DNA of 64,000 nt from positions 62,001-126,000 of the forward strand of contig WYBX01000115.1 in assembly GCA_011525695.1 (NCBI GenBank), in the 5' to 3' direction. This document shows positions 24,949 through 33,273 of the stretch, in pieces (position 1 is the first letter of the stretch; every line of letters starts with the position of its first letter). The position numbers and the translations under genes were made by a program. Below the pieces are notes generated by a model. It was not told the origin of the DNA. It made no database searches and worked only from the letters and a program-made list of their open reading frames with translations. This DNA comes from Verrucomicrobiia bacterium (lineage in GTDB: Bacteria; Verrucomicrobiota; Verrucomicrobiia; Opitutales; Opitutaceae).

Positions 24949-26238
24949 ATGAGCCGCCGCCGTGTCACACTCCAGTATGGGAAAGGAGAACTCGAACTCC
25001 TGCTGCCTTCGAGCAACCTCACGATCCTGGAGCCGCGGTTTCTGCCGGGATTGCCGGACGAGGCCGCAGCGTTTCGCGAGGCAGTCCGGGCGCCGATCGG
25101 TTCGAGGCCGTTGCGGGAAGTGGTGCAGTCGCACGAGCGGCTGGTCGTCGTCATCCCCGATCATACCCGGCCATTGCCGCGCGAACGGCTGCTGCCCTGG
25201 CTGTTCGAGGAACTGAGCCACGTGCCGGCCGAAAATGTCGTCATTGTCAACGGCACCGGTTCGCATCGCGCCAACACGCCGGCGGAACTCGAGCAGATGG
25301 TCGGCACGGCGGTGGCGCGGCGATACCGGCTCGTCAATCATGACTCCCGGGATCCCGACACGCTTGCGCGCGCCGGCACCACGCGGGACGGACGGCCGGT
25401 GTACTTCAACCGCGACTACGTGGAGGCCGACCGCCGGATCGTCCTGGGCTTCATTGAGCCGCATTTCATGGCGGGGTTTTCCGGCGGCTACAAGGGCGTG
25501 TTCCCAGCCGTGGCGGACCTCGATTCGATCAAGCATTACCACCGCGCGCAGATCATCGGGGATCCGCGGAGCACCTGGGGAGTCCTGGAGGGCAACCCGA
25601 CATTGGAACAGGTGCGGGCGAACGGCGCGCTGCTTCCGGTCGACTTCCTGCTGAATGTTACCCAAAACCGCCGGCGGGAGATCACGGGGTTTTTCTGTGG
25701 GGAACCGCTGGCGGCGCACGCGGCCGGGTGCGCGTTTGCCAGGGAAACGGCGATGGTGGCCTGCGAACAACCGTTCCCGATCGTCCTCACCTCCAACAGC
25801 GGTTTCCCGCTCGATCAAAACCTCTATCAGGCCGTGAAGGGCATGTCCGCCGCCGCGCAGATTGTTGCCGACGGAGGCCTGATCCTTGCGGCGGCGGAGT
25901 GCGCGGACGGTTTTCCCGATCACGGGAGTTTCAAGCGGTTCCTGTTTTCCCATGCCTCGTCGCGGGCATTGCTCGACACGATCGAGGCGGCGGCGGAGCC
26001 GATGGAGGATCAGTGGCAGGTGCAGTTGCTCGCGCTGATGCTGGAACGGGCGCGGATTGGCCTTCATTCCCGGCTCGAGCCGGGCGATGTTCGGCGGGCG
26101 TTGCTCGAACCCGTGGCGGACATCCAGGCCCGGGTCACCGCGGAACTGGCCCGGGTTGGCGGGGATGCACCGATCGCCGTTCTGCCGGAGGGGCCGATGA
26201 CGATTCCGTACCTGCGCCCGCGGTCGGAAGCTTCATGA
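24949..26238 (+). CDS. LarA-family nickel-pincer racemase homolog
   Basis: This 429-residue protein of the LarA (DUF2088) family has the key residues of Lactobacillus lactate racemase at nearly the same numbers: D71/H72 in PDHTRP, H106 in GTGSHR, H172 in EPHFMAGFSGG, K182 in GGYKGV and H198 in KHYHRA. LarA uses a nickel pincer cofactor to racemise alpha-hydroxyacids, and homologs act on many different hydroxyacids. The cofactor-making genes larB, larC and larE are not in the window. The start at 24949 opens on MSRRRVTLQYGKGELEL, the usual N-terminal strand; the longer upstream frame crosses a repeat arm. Substrate is unknown. Confidence 0.85.
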   Translation: MSRRRVTLQYGKGELELLLPSSNLTILEPRFLPGLPDEAAAFREAVRAPIGSRPLREVVQSHERLVVVIPDHTRPLPRERLLPWLFEELSHVPAENVVIVNGTGSHRANTPAELEQMVGTAVARRYRLVNHDSRDPDTLARAGTTRDGRPVYFNRDYVEADRRIVLGFIEPHFMAGFSGGYKGVFPAVADLDSIKHYHRAQIIGDPRSTWGVLEGNPTLEQVRANGALLPVDFLLNVTQNRRREITGFFCGEPLAAHAAGCAFARETAMVACEQPFPIVLTSNSGFPLDQNLYQAVKGMSAAAQIVADGGLILAAAECADGFPDHGSFKRFLFSHASSRALLDTIEAAAEPMEDQWQVQLLALMLERARIGLHSRLEPGDVRRALLEPVADIQARVTAELARVGGDAPIAVLPEGPMTIPYLRPRSEAS

Positions 26239-26290
26239 CGCGGAGGTCGTTTCCCAACGGGTCTGTGGACGCCACGGAGGGCGTCCCTCC

Positions 26291-26346
26291 ATGTACGAGC
26301 ATCGTATTTGGAGGGCCGATGTACGAGCGTCGTATTTGGAGGGCCG
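26291..26346 (+). repeat. 28-bp tandem duplication
   Basis: Two adjacent units, 26291-26318 and 26319-26346, match at 27 of 28 bases. Each begins ATGTACGAGC and ends TTTGGAGGGCCG. Confidence 0.85.
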
Positions 26347-26450
26347 TGCTCCGTCACGGCCGTAAAGATCGATTCGCTGCGCAGAATCCCCTTCCCATTC
26401 CGTTTTCGGACTCCTTCGCTGAAGCGCCCGCTTCGGGTGATTCAACCGTC

Positions 26451-26483
26451 CTGAGTGCGCAGACAAGGCTGCGCCCCTACGGC
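26451..26483 (+). repeat. Single arm of the GGGCGCAGGCAAG repeat family
   Basis: CTGAGTGCGCAGACAAGG followed by CTGCGCCCCTACGG closely matches 12366-12397, including the CTGAG flank and the CTACGG/TTACGG end. Confidence 0.7.
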
Positions 26484-26616
26484 GGCGTGAATAAACGAAG
26501 CTGCCCAAGATGTTTTCGGACGGATGGGTTTGGAGCGCCGGGCGACGGTGGCGCCGCCCGGCGGTCCACGTACCTACCCGTTGTCGCAGTTGGGGCCGCG
26601 GCAGCGGAAATTTAGC

Positions 26617-26660
26617 GGCCGCGACCCACGTCGAACGGACCTTCCGGCGGGGTCGCGGCC
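26617..26660. repeat. Inverted repeat with 11-bp perfect arms
   Basis: GGCCGCGACCC (26617-26627) and GGGTCGCGGCC (26650-26660) are exact inverted copies with a 22-base loop. Confidence 0.7.
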
Positions 26661-26791
26661 AGCACTGCCGGGCTGCCATCAGCCCGGGGCATCTGAGCTT
26701 CGGATCCTAGCAGCGCCGGAGCCGGACTGCAGTGGGGTTACGACCTCCCCTGCATCAGGGCTGCGCCTACCGCACAACAGCCGGACTCGGG

Positions 26792-26836
26792 TCCGATAAC
26801 CAGATCGCTGTCGTGATCACGACAGCCATCTGGCTC
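26792..26836 (-). repeat. 45-bp TGTCGTGATCACGACA element, copy 1 (inverted)
   Basis: A 16-bp perfect palindrome TGTCGTGATCACGACA (26809-26824) is flanked on one side by CCGATAACCAGATCG and on the other by a degenerate TGGCTC. Read on the minus strand it aligns end to end with the copies at 53227-53271 and 53334-53378. Confidence 0.8.
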
Positions 26837-26860
26837 GCATGACGCGGCGGGGGCGCCCAA

Positions 26861-26946
26861 CTCTTTCTCTCGAGTCTTTCTCCTAATCTTTCTCCAGCAT
26901 TTCGGGATTCAGACGAGAAAGAGAAAGATTAAGAGGAAAGAGAAAG
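26861..26946. repeat. Polypyrimidine/polypurine imperfect inverted repeat
   Basis: The left arm 26861-26894 is almost pure C/T and the right arm 26915-26946 almost pure A/G; they are imperfect inverted copies around a 20-base loop. The hairpin lies downstream of both converging genes (LarA-type and PEP mutase) and may terminate transcription. Confidence 0.6.
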
Positions 26947-27010
26947 ATCCGAGGGGGACGGGCTTTCGCCCCAAACCTCAACCCCCAAACCCCAAACTCG
27001 CTCGCGCCCG

Positions 27011-27940
27011 TTACTTCCCGCCGGGGATGAGCGTAAGAATCCGGTCGATCGGCATGCACTCCTTGTCCACCTCGAGTGAGCGGTGATTTTCCAGGATCGT
27101 CCGGGCGGTGCGTTCCATCGCCGGATAGGCCGCGCGCAGCAGGTGGTTGGCGTAAATGACGATCTTGAAACCGATCGCGCCGAGTTCCTCCTCAGTCATG
27201 TGATTGTAGGTCGTGGGGACCGCGACCAGCGGGACCTTCCGGTCCAATTTCGCATACTCCGCGCAGAACGCCTTGATTTCCTCGCCGTTCTTCTGGCGGC
27301 TGTGAATCATGATGCCGTCGGCGCCGGCCGCGATGTAGGCCTTCGCCCGCGCGAGCGCATCGGGAATCCCGGCGTTGAGGATCAGGCTCTCGATCCGTGC
27401 GAAGATCATGAAATCGTCCGTGACCTGGGCCTTCTTCCCCTCGCGGATCTTGTGGCAGAATCCCTCGATGGTGTCCTGCGTCTGGGAGACATCGGTGCCG
27501 AAGAGCGAGTTCTTCTTCAGCCCGATCTTGTCCTCGATGATCACGACCGACACGCCGAGCCGCTCGAGCCGGCGGACCAGGAAGGTGAAGTGCTCGGTGA
27601 TCCCGCCGGTGTCGCCGTCGTAGATGATCGGCTTCGTCGTCACCTCGACGATCTCGGTGATGGTGTTGGCCCGCGACGTGCGATCCACGACCTCGATGTC
27701 GGGATGTGCCTTGGCGGTCGAATCGGTGAGGCTGCTCAGCCACATGGCGTCGAACTCCTCCCGCCGGCCATTGCGCTCGATGGCGCAGGTTTCGACCAGG
27801 AGCCCCGAGAGGCCGTTGTGCGCTTCCATGACGCGGACGACCGGCCTCGTGTCCATCAATTCGCGGAGCCGGCGCATGCGCTGCTGGGGCGTGGTGCCAT
27901 GAGATCGGGAGGGCTGGGGGGCGGACGGTTGATCGGACAT
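27011..27940 (-). CDS. aepX: Phosphoenolpyruvate mutase (PEP phosphomutase)
   Basis: This 309-residue member of the isocitrate lyase/PEP mutase superfamily carries the PEP-mutase signature EDKIGLKKNSLFG at 136-148. It also has the metal-binding YDGDTGG (107-113) and the WLSSLTDSTAKAHPD substrate-loop region. The N in KKNS is the residue separating PEP mutases from hydrolases and lyases. It interconverts PEP and phosphonopyruvate, the first step of nearly all C-P bond synthesis. Phosphonopyruvate decarboxylase and transaminase genes, which usually adjoin it, are absent here. The upstream neighbour is a divergent Gfo/Idh gene. Either its partners are elsewhere or it feeds an unusual phosphonate product. 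Confidence 0.9.
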   Translation of the reverse strand: MSDQPSAPQPSRSHGTTPQQRMRRLRELMDTRPVVRVMEAHNGLSGLLVETCAIERNGRREEFDAMWLSSLTDSTAKAHPDIEVVDRTSRANTITEIVEVTTKPIIYDGDTGGITEHFTFLVRRLERLGVSVVIIEDKIGLKKNSLFGTDVSQTQDTIEGFCHKIREGKKAQVTDDFMIFARIESLILNAGIPDALARAKAYIAAGADGIMIHSRQKNGEEIKAFCAEYAKLDRKVPLVAVPTTYNHMTEEELGAIGFKIVIYANHLLRAAYPAMERTARTILENHRSLEVDKECMPIDRILTLIPGGK

Positions 27941-28099
27941 AGGGCAGATGGGCTAGAATCGTAACCCGTCCCGCGCAAACCAGAAAGCCGGCGCTGCGCC
28001 GGAGAAGCGCGTGCTCAAGGGCGGTCGCGCACCGTCCGACAAGGAATGCGCAGCGGCTGGCGTTGACCGGGATCGGCCGATCGCTCCAGCATCGGGCTG

Positions 28100-29431
28100 A
28101 TGAATCCCCTTAGTCGCCGCCAATTCCTCAAGTCCACCACCGCCTCCGGAGCCGGCTTGCTGATCCTGCCGACCGGCACGCTCTTTGGCCAGAACCGGCC
28201 GAGCAACAAGCTCAACATCGCGCTGATTGGAGTCTGGGGCCGCGGGCTGGCGCACTACGATGCGCTGTCGACCGAGAATGTCGTCGCGCTGTGCGATGTG
28301 AACGAACTGCGGTTCGCCGAGGCGCTGGCGAAATTTCCCGGCGCGAAGACGTACGTCGACTGGAGAAAATGCCTCGAGCAAAAGGACATCGACGCCGTCG
28401 TGTGCTGCACGCCGGATCACCAGCATGCGCACATCGCGATTTGGGCGATGAACCGCGACAAGCACGTGTACATGGAGAAGCCGATCGCGCTGACGGTGGA
28501 CGAGACGCGGAAGGTGCGGGCGCTGTATCTGGAAAAGAGGCACAAGCTGGCGACGCAGGCGGGCACGCAGCGGCATGCGATTCCGAATTTCGCCCGGGTG
28601 CGGGAGATGATCCGCGACGGGGCGGTGGGTGAATTGCGCGGCGTGTTCGTGTGGGGCAACCGGCAGCTCCCGCGCCCGGGCTACCTGCCGGCCGAGGGCT
28701 CGCCGCCCAGCACGCTGCATTACGACCTCTGGCTCGGGCCGTCACCGGAGCATCCCTACAATCCCGGCTATTTTTCCGGCCGCGCCGGCGCCAATTGTCT
28801 CCAATGGAACATGTATTGGGACTTCGGCACCGGCCAGGTGGGCGACATGGGCAACCACACCATGGATCTCGCCTGGAACGCGATCGATGCCACCTATCCG
28901 GAAGCGGTGGAGGCGCAGGGGGATCCGTTCAACCCGGAGGTGACGCCGGTGAAGCTCGTCGCGCATTTCGAGCATCCGGCCAACGACTGGCGGCCGGCCA
29001 TCCGGGTCAGCTGGTACCAGGGCAAGGAATTCCCGACGTCGCCGAAGAAGTACATCGACCTGGATGGGATCGGCCATGGCGCGATCTTCAAGGGCTCGAA
29101 GGGCGTGCTGGTTTCCGACTTCAACACGCGGATGCTGATTCCCGATGCCGGCGCGGACCTCACGGACTACAAGATTCGCTCGAAGGATCGCGTGATCCCC
29201 CCGATCGGCAACTTCCAGGAGGAGTGGATCAATGCCTGCAAGGGCAGCCTGAAGACGTCGTGCAATTTCGACTACAACGGGCTGATGACGGAGCAGATGG
29301 CGCTGGGGCTCGTCGCCTACCGCGCGGGCAAGAAGCTGAAGTACGATGGCAAGACCGGGCGGACGGATGATGCGGCGGCCAATGCCCTGCTCAGCCGTTC
29401 CTACCGGGCCGGCTGGCCGCTGGACGGCTGA
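28100..29431 (+). CDS. Tat-exported Gfo/Idh/MocA-family oxidoreductase
   Basis: This 443-residue protein has a twin-arginine signal SRRQFLKSTTASGAGLLIL, a Rossmann domain (NIALIGVWGRGLAHY, then DAVVCCTPDHQHAHIA and EKPIALTVDETRKV) and the C-terminal beta-sheet domain with LHYDLWLGPSPEHPYNPGYF and GQVGDMGNHTMDLAWNAI. The EKP motif holds the catalytic Lys region of this family. Exported relatives carry tightly bound NAD and act on sugars or glycosides; some belong to GH109 and related groups. Verrucomicrobia encode many such copies with unknown substrates. It is divergent from the PEP mutase gene and converges on the sulfatase, at the left edge of the glycan locus. Confidence 0.88.
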   Translation: MNPLSRRQFLKSTTASGAGLLILPTGTLFGQNRPSNKLNIALIGVWGRGLAHYDALSTENVVALCDVNELRFAEALAKFPGAKTYVDWRKCLEQKDIDAVVCCTPDHQHAHIAIWAMNRDKHVYMEKPIALTVDETRKVRALYLEKRHKLATQAGTQRHAIPNFARVREMIRDGAVGELRGVFVWGNRQLPRPGYLPAEGSPPSTLHYDLWLGPSPEHPYNPGYFSGRAGANCLQWNMYWDFGTGQVGDMGNHTMDLAWNAIDATYPEAVEAQGDPFNPEVTPVKLVAHFEHPANDWRPAIRVSWYQGKEFPTSPKKYIDLDGIGHGAIFKGSKGVLVSDFNTRMLIPDAGADLTDYKIRSKDRVIPPIGNFQEEWINACKGSLKTSCNFDYNGLMTEQMALGLVAYRAGKKLKYDGKTGRTDDAAANALLSRSYRAGWPLDG

Positions 29432-29479
29432 GCGCCAGGATCAGCGGGGCGGCGAGCAGGCGACGGGCCGGGCAGTGCT

Positions 29480-30838
29480 TCATTCGCGCACCTCGGCATC
29501 ATGATCCGCACGGGCCATTTCCCCGAGCCTGGCCTTCAGCGCGGAGACACGGCCGGGTTCTTGGGCGGCGAGATCCGCCTGCTCGCCCGGATCCCGTGCC
29601 AGGTCGAACAGTTCGAATGTCTCCTCGCCCGGCTTGCCGGAGGCGATCAGCTTCCAGTCACCCTCGCGCACGGCGCGGCTCCTGAAATCGTTCCCGGCCC
29701 AGTACAGCGCCCGCGCCGGCAGCGAACCGCGGCCGGTGATCGCCGGCCAGATATCCGTTCCGTCCCATTTCAGTCCGGCGCCGGCCTTGGATCCGGCAAG
29801 GTTGCAGAGAGTGGGCATCCAGTCCGTGATTTGGCAGGGCGTCGCGACCTCGCGGGCGGTCAGCCTCCCGGGCCAGTGCACGATCGTCGGCACGCGGATG
29901 CCGCCCTCGTACAACTCGCCCTTCTGGCCGCGCAGGGGCCGATTGTTCCCGGGCAGCCGGCCACTGGGATACACATCATCCGGATACTTGGTATCGGCGT
30001 TCTCGGCCCAGCTGCCGCCGTTGTCGCTGGTGAAAACCACCAACGTCCGCTCCCGCTGGCCGTTCCGCTCCAGCGCCGAGACGATCCGGCCGACGGCGTC
30101 GTCAAGGTGGATGATTGAAGCGGCATAATGGCGCGCGACCTCGCCGGTGATTTCGCGCGGCACGCGCTGCATCCATTCGGCCGGCTCCTTCAATGGCAGG
30201 TGCACGGCGGTGTACGGGACGTAGAGAAAGAACGGATTTTCCCGCTGCTGGCGGTTGAGCCACGCGATAGCCTCGTTCGTGATCAGATCGGTCACGTGCC
30301 CCGGTTCTTCGATCAGCCGGCCGTTCCGATGCCAGGTTCGGCTGAACTCGCCCTGCTTGTACCGGTGATTCCATGGCCCAACGCCGCCGGCGAGGGAGCC
30401 ATAGCTGTGATCGAAACCAAACCGGGCCGGACCCTCCTCGGGCCGGGACCCGAGGTGCCACTTGCCCGTGAGGCAGGTCGCATAGCCGATCTGCCTGAGG
30501 GCCAGCGGCAGCGTGACGGTTTCCCAGGGCAGCGAACGATTGTTCTGCGGATAGGTGACGCCGAACCGGCTCCAGCAGCGGCCGGTCAGAAGCCCGACGC
30601 GGGTCGGGGTGCAGAGCGGGGCGACATAGTGTTGCGTGAGCCGCACACCCTCGCGGGCGAGGCGGTCGAGGTGCGGGGTGGGGGCGTTGCCGCCGTTGAA
30701 CGCCACGTCAGCCCAGCCGAGATCATCGGCGATGATGAAAACGATATTGGGGCGTTCGGCGGACGCGGCCCGCAGCGGTCCGAGAAGGGTCGCGGACGCG
30801 AGCAGGAGCGCGAGCGATGAGGAGCGAACGAGTTTCAT
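29480..30838 (-). CDS. Exported type I sulfatase
   Basis: This 452-residue protein has a signal peptide (LALLLASATLLGPLRAASA), a metal-site IADDLGWADVAFNGG and catalytic C76 in CTPTR (formylglycine site). GKWHLGS, FTSDNGGSWAEN and the ELYEGGIRVPTIVHWPG segment complete the sulfatase fold. It hydrolyses sulfate esters and requires a formylglycine-generating enzyme not seen here. The start at 30838 lies 4 bp after the stop of the exported nitrilase-fold gene, so the pair forms an operon on the minus strand, divergent from the sigma factor and receptor genes. Sequence differs clearly from the sulfatases at 12392 and 41822, suggesting a different sulfate position. Confidence 0.92.
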   Translation of the reverse strand: MKLVRSSSLALLLASATLLGPLRAASAERPNIVFIIADDLGWADVAFNGGNAPTPHLDRLAREGVRLTQHYVAPLCTPTRVGLLTGRCWSRFGVTYPQNNRSLPWETVTLPLALRQIGYATCLTGKWHLGSRPEEGPARFGFDHSYGSLAGGVGPWNHRYKQGEFSRTWHRNGRLIEEPGHVTDLITNEAIAWLNRQQRENPFFLYVPYTAVHLPLKEPAEWMQRVPREITGEVARHYAASIIHLDDAVGRIVSALERNGQRERTLVVFTSDNGGSWAENADTKYPDDVYPSGRLPGNNRPLRGQKGELYEGGIRVPTIVHWPGRLTAREVATPCQITDWMPTLCNLAGSKAGAGLKWDGTDIWPAITGRGSLPARALYWAGNDFRSRAVREGDWKLIASGKPGEETFELFDLARDPGEQADLAAQEPGRVSALKARLGEMARADHDAEVRE

Positions 30839-30842
30839 TGAA

Positions 30843-32300
30843 TCAGGTCGAGCCGCCGTAATTGGCGGGATCGCAGTAGGCAGCATAGAGGCGTGGCCGC
30901 CGGACGATCCACATGGAATCGCGGAACGAGCTTCCGTTCCAGGAGCGGAAGGCATCCTGCCGCGGAACCTCGGCCGTGACGAAGGGTTGGGTCCCGTCAT
31001 TCCAGACGAGGAACTCGCCCTGGCGGCTGATGATGCAGCTGCCGGTGGCGCGATTGCGGGCGACCGCGAGCCCGAACTGGTTGTTGAGGGCCTGGGCGCG
31101 CATGATCGTCCGCCACCGGTCCTCATGGAACACCGGCGGTCCGAAATCCCACCGGTCGGCGCGGAAGTCGCCCATGATGGGCAGGAGGAGGAGATCGGCG
31201 CCCTGCAATGCGGTCATCCGGGCCGCTTCCGGCGCCATGCTGTCCATGCAGATGTTGCAGCCGATCCGCCCGAGCTCGGTGGGGAACACCGGAAAGGCAT
31301 CGCCGGGCAGCACACCGCTCAGGTCCTCGCCATGCGCGAGGTGCACCTTGCGATAGCGGCCCTCGATTCCGCCCGCGGGGTTGATCAGCACGAGGCTGTT
31401 GTACACGGCGTCTCCATCGCGTTCATACATCCCGACCCCGATCCGCACGCGATGGCGGCGGGCGATGGCGGCGAACGACTCGATCTCCGGGCCCGGGGCC
31501 GCCACGGCCAGATCGACCGGGTGGCCGCGCAGCCCCCATTGCAGGGCCGTTTCCGGCAGCAGGATCAGGTCGGGACGGTCGCGCTCGCCGGCGGCGGCAC
31601 AGAGGCTGCCGTAGAACTCGACATTCTCCGCGATGGATTTGAAGTCCCGGTTCCGGCGCTCGGCATTCGTGCCGGTGACGACCGAGATCCGCACCGGATC
31701 CTGGTCGGGGGCGGCTTGAGCGAGCGCGCTCACCCGTGGCAGCGACCATTGGGTTCGGCCGGTGGGCGTCCAGCGCAACGTCGCCCGGACCGTGAGCTGC
31801 GTGGCTCCGGCCGGAGCGACTAGTTGGCGGGAGAAACGGACGCGACCGGGACCCGTCGCCGCGGGCAGCAGGTAGTCCCAAAGCGCTCCGGGATGCGTCG
31901 CCTTTGGGCCCGGCGCGCCCCAGATCGCGGTGCAATTCAACGCCTCGCGCGGCACGGCGATTCCGTCGTGGGCCACGTCCGTGGCGATGGCGTAGGACTG
32001 GCCCGCCACGATGTCGTCGAACCGCCACTGCCATCCGCCGCTGCAGGTGCGGGTGCCGTTCGCATCGACGGCGAACGCATCGGCCCGGCGCTCCGTCCTC
32101 GGTGCCGTCTGCGGATGGGATGCCCAGGGCTCCGCCGCCGACGGCGCGGGGGAATTGGCGCTCGCGGCCGAGGCCCGGACCAGCCCGGGCAGCAATGCAC
32201 CGCCGGCGGCAACGGCAGAAGCGGACAGGAAGGCGCGGCGGGAAACGGGATGACCCGCGGCGGGGAGGGCGCCAGGGGCGCTGGATCCGTTCATGGACAT
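30843..32300 (-). CDS. Tat-exported carbon-nitrogen hydrolase (nitrilase fold) with N-terminal extension
   Basis: In this 485-residue protein residues 20-45 form a twin-arginine signal (SRRAFLSASAVAAGGALL). Residues about 70-200 form an extra domain with short beta-strands, reading like a beta-sandwich (WQWRFDDIVAGQSYAIATDV, TVRATLRWTP). The C-terminal 285 residues are a nitrilase domain with the full Glu-Lys-Cys triad: E250 in LLPETALQW, K318 in YRKVHL and C351 in GCNICMDSM. Most nitrilases are cytoplasmic, so export plus an accessory domain is unusual. It precedes a sulfatase by 4 bp, which suggests amide removal from an amidated or N-acylated sugar. Start could also be 32294. Confidence 0.82.
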   Translation of the reverse strand: MSMNGSSAPGALPAAGHPVSRRAFLSASAVAAGGALLPGLVRASAASANSPAPSAAEPWASHPQTAPRTERRADAFAVDANGTRTCSGGWQWRFDDIVAGQSYAIATDVAHDGIAVPREALNCTAIWGAPGPKATHPGALWDYLLPAATGPGRVRFSRQLVAPAGATQLTVRATLRWTPTGRTQWSLPRVSALAQAAPDQDPVRISVVTGTNAERRNRDFKSIAENVEFYGSLCAAAGERDRPDLILLPETALQWGLRGHPVDLAVAAPGPEIESFAAIARRHRVRIGVGMYERDGDAVYNSLVLINPAGGIEGRYRKVHLAHGEDLSGVLPGDAFPVFPTELGRIGCNICMDSMAPEAARMTALQGADLLLLPIMGDFRADRWDFGPPVFHEDRWRTIMRAQALNNQFGLAVARNRATGSCIISRQGEFLVWNDGTQPFVTAEVPRQDAFRSWNGSSFRDSMWIVRRPRLYAAYCDPANYGGST

Positions 32301-32700
32301 GAGAGGAGGCGACGGGCCGGCCGCGACCATGGGGGCCGCACGGCGTATCGCGGAAGCGGTGACACGCGGCCGTCGATTGCCGGGCAACGGGAGTTGAGGG
32401 CGGGAAGATGGATCACAAGCTGGGTAAAACGTTCGGCCAGGCGGCTACTTTCCGGAACGGGCGGGCATCGAAAAACCGGTACTGCGTTCGCGAAAAAAAT
32501 TTGCCGGTTTCAGCCGTGCTCCAGGCGGGAGCGGCCGAATGCGGCGGCATCTGGGGGGCCGCACCTTGCGGCAGGGTCGCGCGACGCCCGGCCACTCGGT
32601 GCGACCGTCGTTTTCCATGTCGGGGCTTGACACGGTTTGGCATCCGGCGCAAGGGGCTCGGCGCAATTTCGCTCCACCGCTTCCTTCGAGCGCCTACCCC
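32301..32700. other. 400-bp divergent control region of the glycan locus
   Basis: No gene is seen between the nitrilase and sigma factor genes. A consensus-like TTGACA at 32627-32632 faces the sigma factor gene, but no TATAAT-like -10 follows at 16-18 bp. AT-rich patches such as GCGAAAAAAATTTGCC at about 32490-32505 may be part of the promoters for either side. Confidence 0.4.
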
Positions 32701-33273
32701 ATGCCTCCCGAACACACCGATCACGCCCGCTGGTTTTCCGAGGAGGTTCATCCGCATGGCGAGTCGTTGAAACGGTACCTTCGCCGGTCGTTCCCGGCCG
32801 TGCGCGACGTCGATGACGTGGTCCAGGAGTCATTCCTGCGCATCTGGCGGCGGCAGTTGATCAAGCCGATCTCCGAGGTCACGGGCAACGTCACCGTGTC
32901 GGTGAAGAGTTTCCTGTTCCAGGTTGGGCGCCGGCTGGCGGTGGATGCGCTGCGCCGCAAGCGCGCCTCGCCGATCGATCAGGATGCAGTACCGGATTTT
33001 GCCTCGTCGTCCGTTCTGGAAGATAGACCGTCCAGCCGTGATGCCGCATGCAACCAACAGGAATTCGAACTTTTGCTCGAAGCGATCGACGCACTGCCCG
33101 CCCGCTGCCGTGAGGTCATCGTGCTGCGCAAGCTCCAGGGCAAGTCCGTCGCCGAGACGGCCTTGCAACTTGGCATCTCGCAGGAGACGGTCCAGGTCCA
33201 CACGCGCCGCGGTTTGCAGCGGATCCAGGAAACCCTTCGCCGTGCAGGCGTGATCCGGGAGGGCTGCCGATGA
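32701..33273 (+). CDS. ECF-type sigma factor (FecI-like)
   Basis: This 190-residue protein has a sigma region 2 (SFPAVRDVDDVVQESFLRIW, then FLFQVGRRLAVDALRRKR) and a region 4 helix-turn-helix (LPARCREVIVLRKLQGKSVA followed by ETALQLGISQETVQVHTRRG). No other sigma regions are present, which is typical of ECF factors. It should direct RNA polymerase to the receptor genes downstream and perhaps the flanking enzymes. The start ATG follows a short CTACCCC. Its last four bases ATGA overlap the start of the FecR gene, a sign of translational coupling with the anti-sigma factor. Confidence 0.92.
   Translation: MPPEHTDHARWFSEEVHPHGESLKRYLRRSFPAVRDVDDVVQESFLRIWRRQLIKPISEVTGNVTVSVKSFLFQVGRRLAVDALRRKRASPIDQDAVPDFASSSVLEDRPSSRDAACNQQEFELLLEAIDALPARCREVIVLRKLQGKSVAETALQLGISQETVQVHTRRGLQRIQETLRRAGVIREGCR

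Larger units (their letters stand above)
26239..27010. other. 772-bp gene-free region dense in short repeats
   Basis: Nothing coding is recognisable between the converging LarA-type and PEP mutase genes. It holds a 28-bp tandem duplication (26291-26346), one arm of the GGGCGCAGGCAAGG family (26451-26483), an 11-bp perfect inverted repeat (26617-26627 with 26650-26660), one copy of a 45-bp palindromic element (26792-26836) and a purine/pyrimidine inverted repeat (26861-26946). Confidence 0.7.

Noticed and set aside
26239..27010. A hidden gene in the 772-bp gap
   Set aside because: Short open frames here run through tandem and inverted repeats and have no family likeness.
32627..32632. Sigma-70 promoter from TTGACA ahead of the ECF sigma gene
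   Set aside because: No TATAAT-like -10 follows at a usable distance; kept only as a note on the intergenic region.
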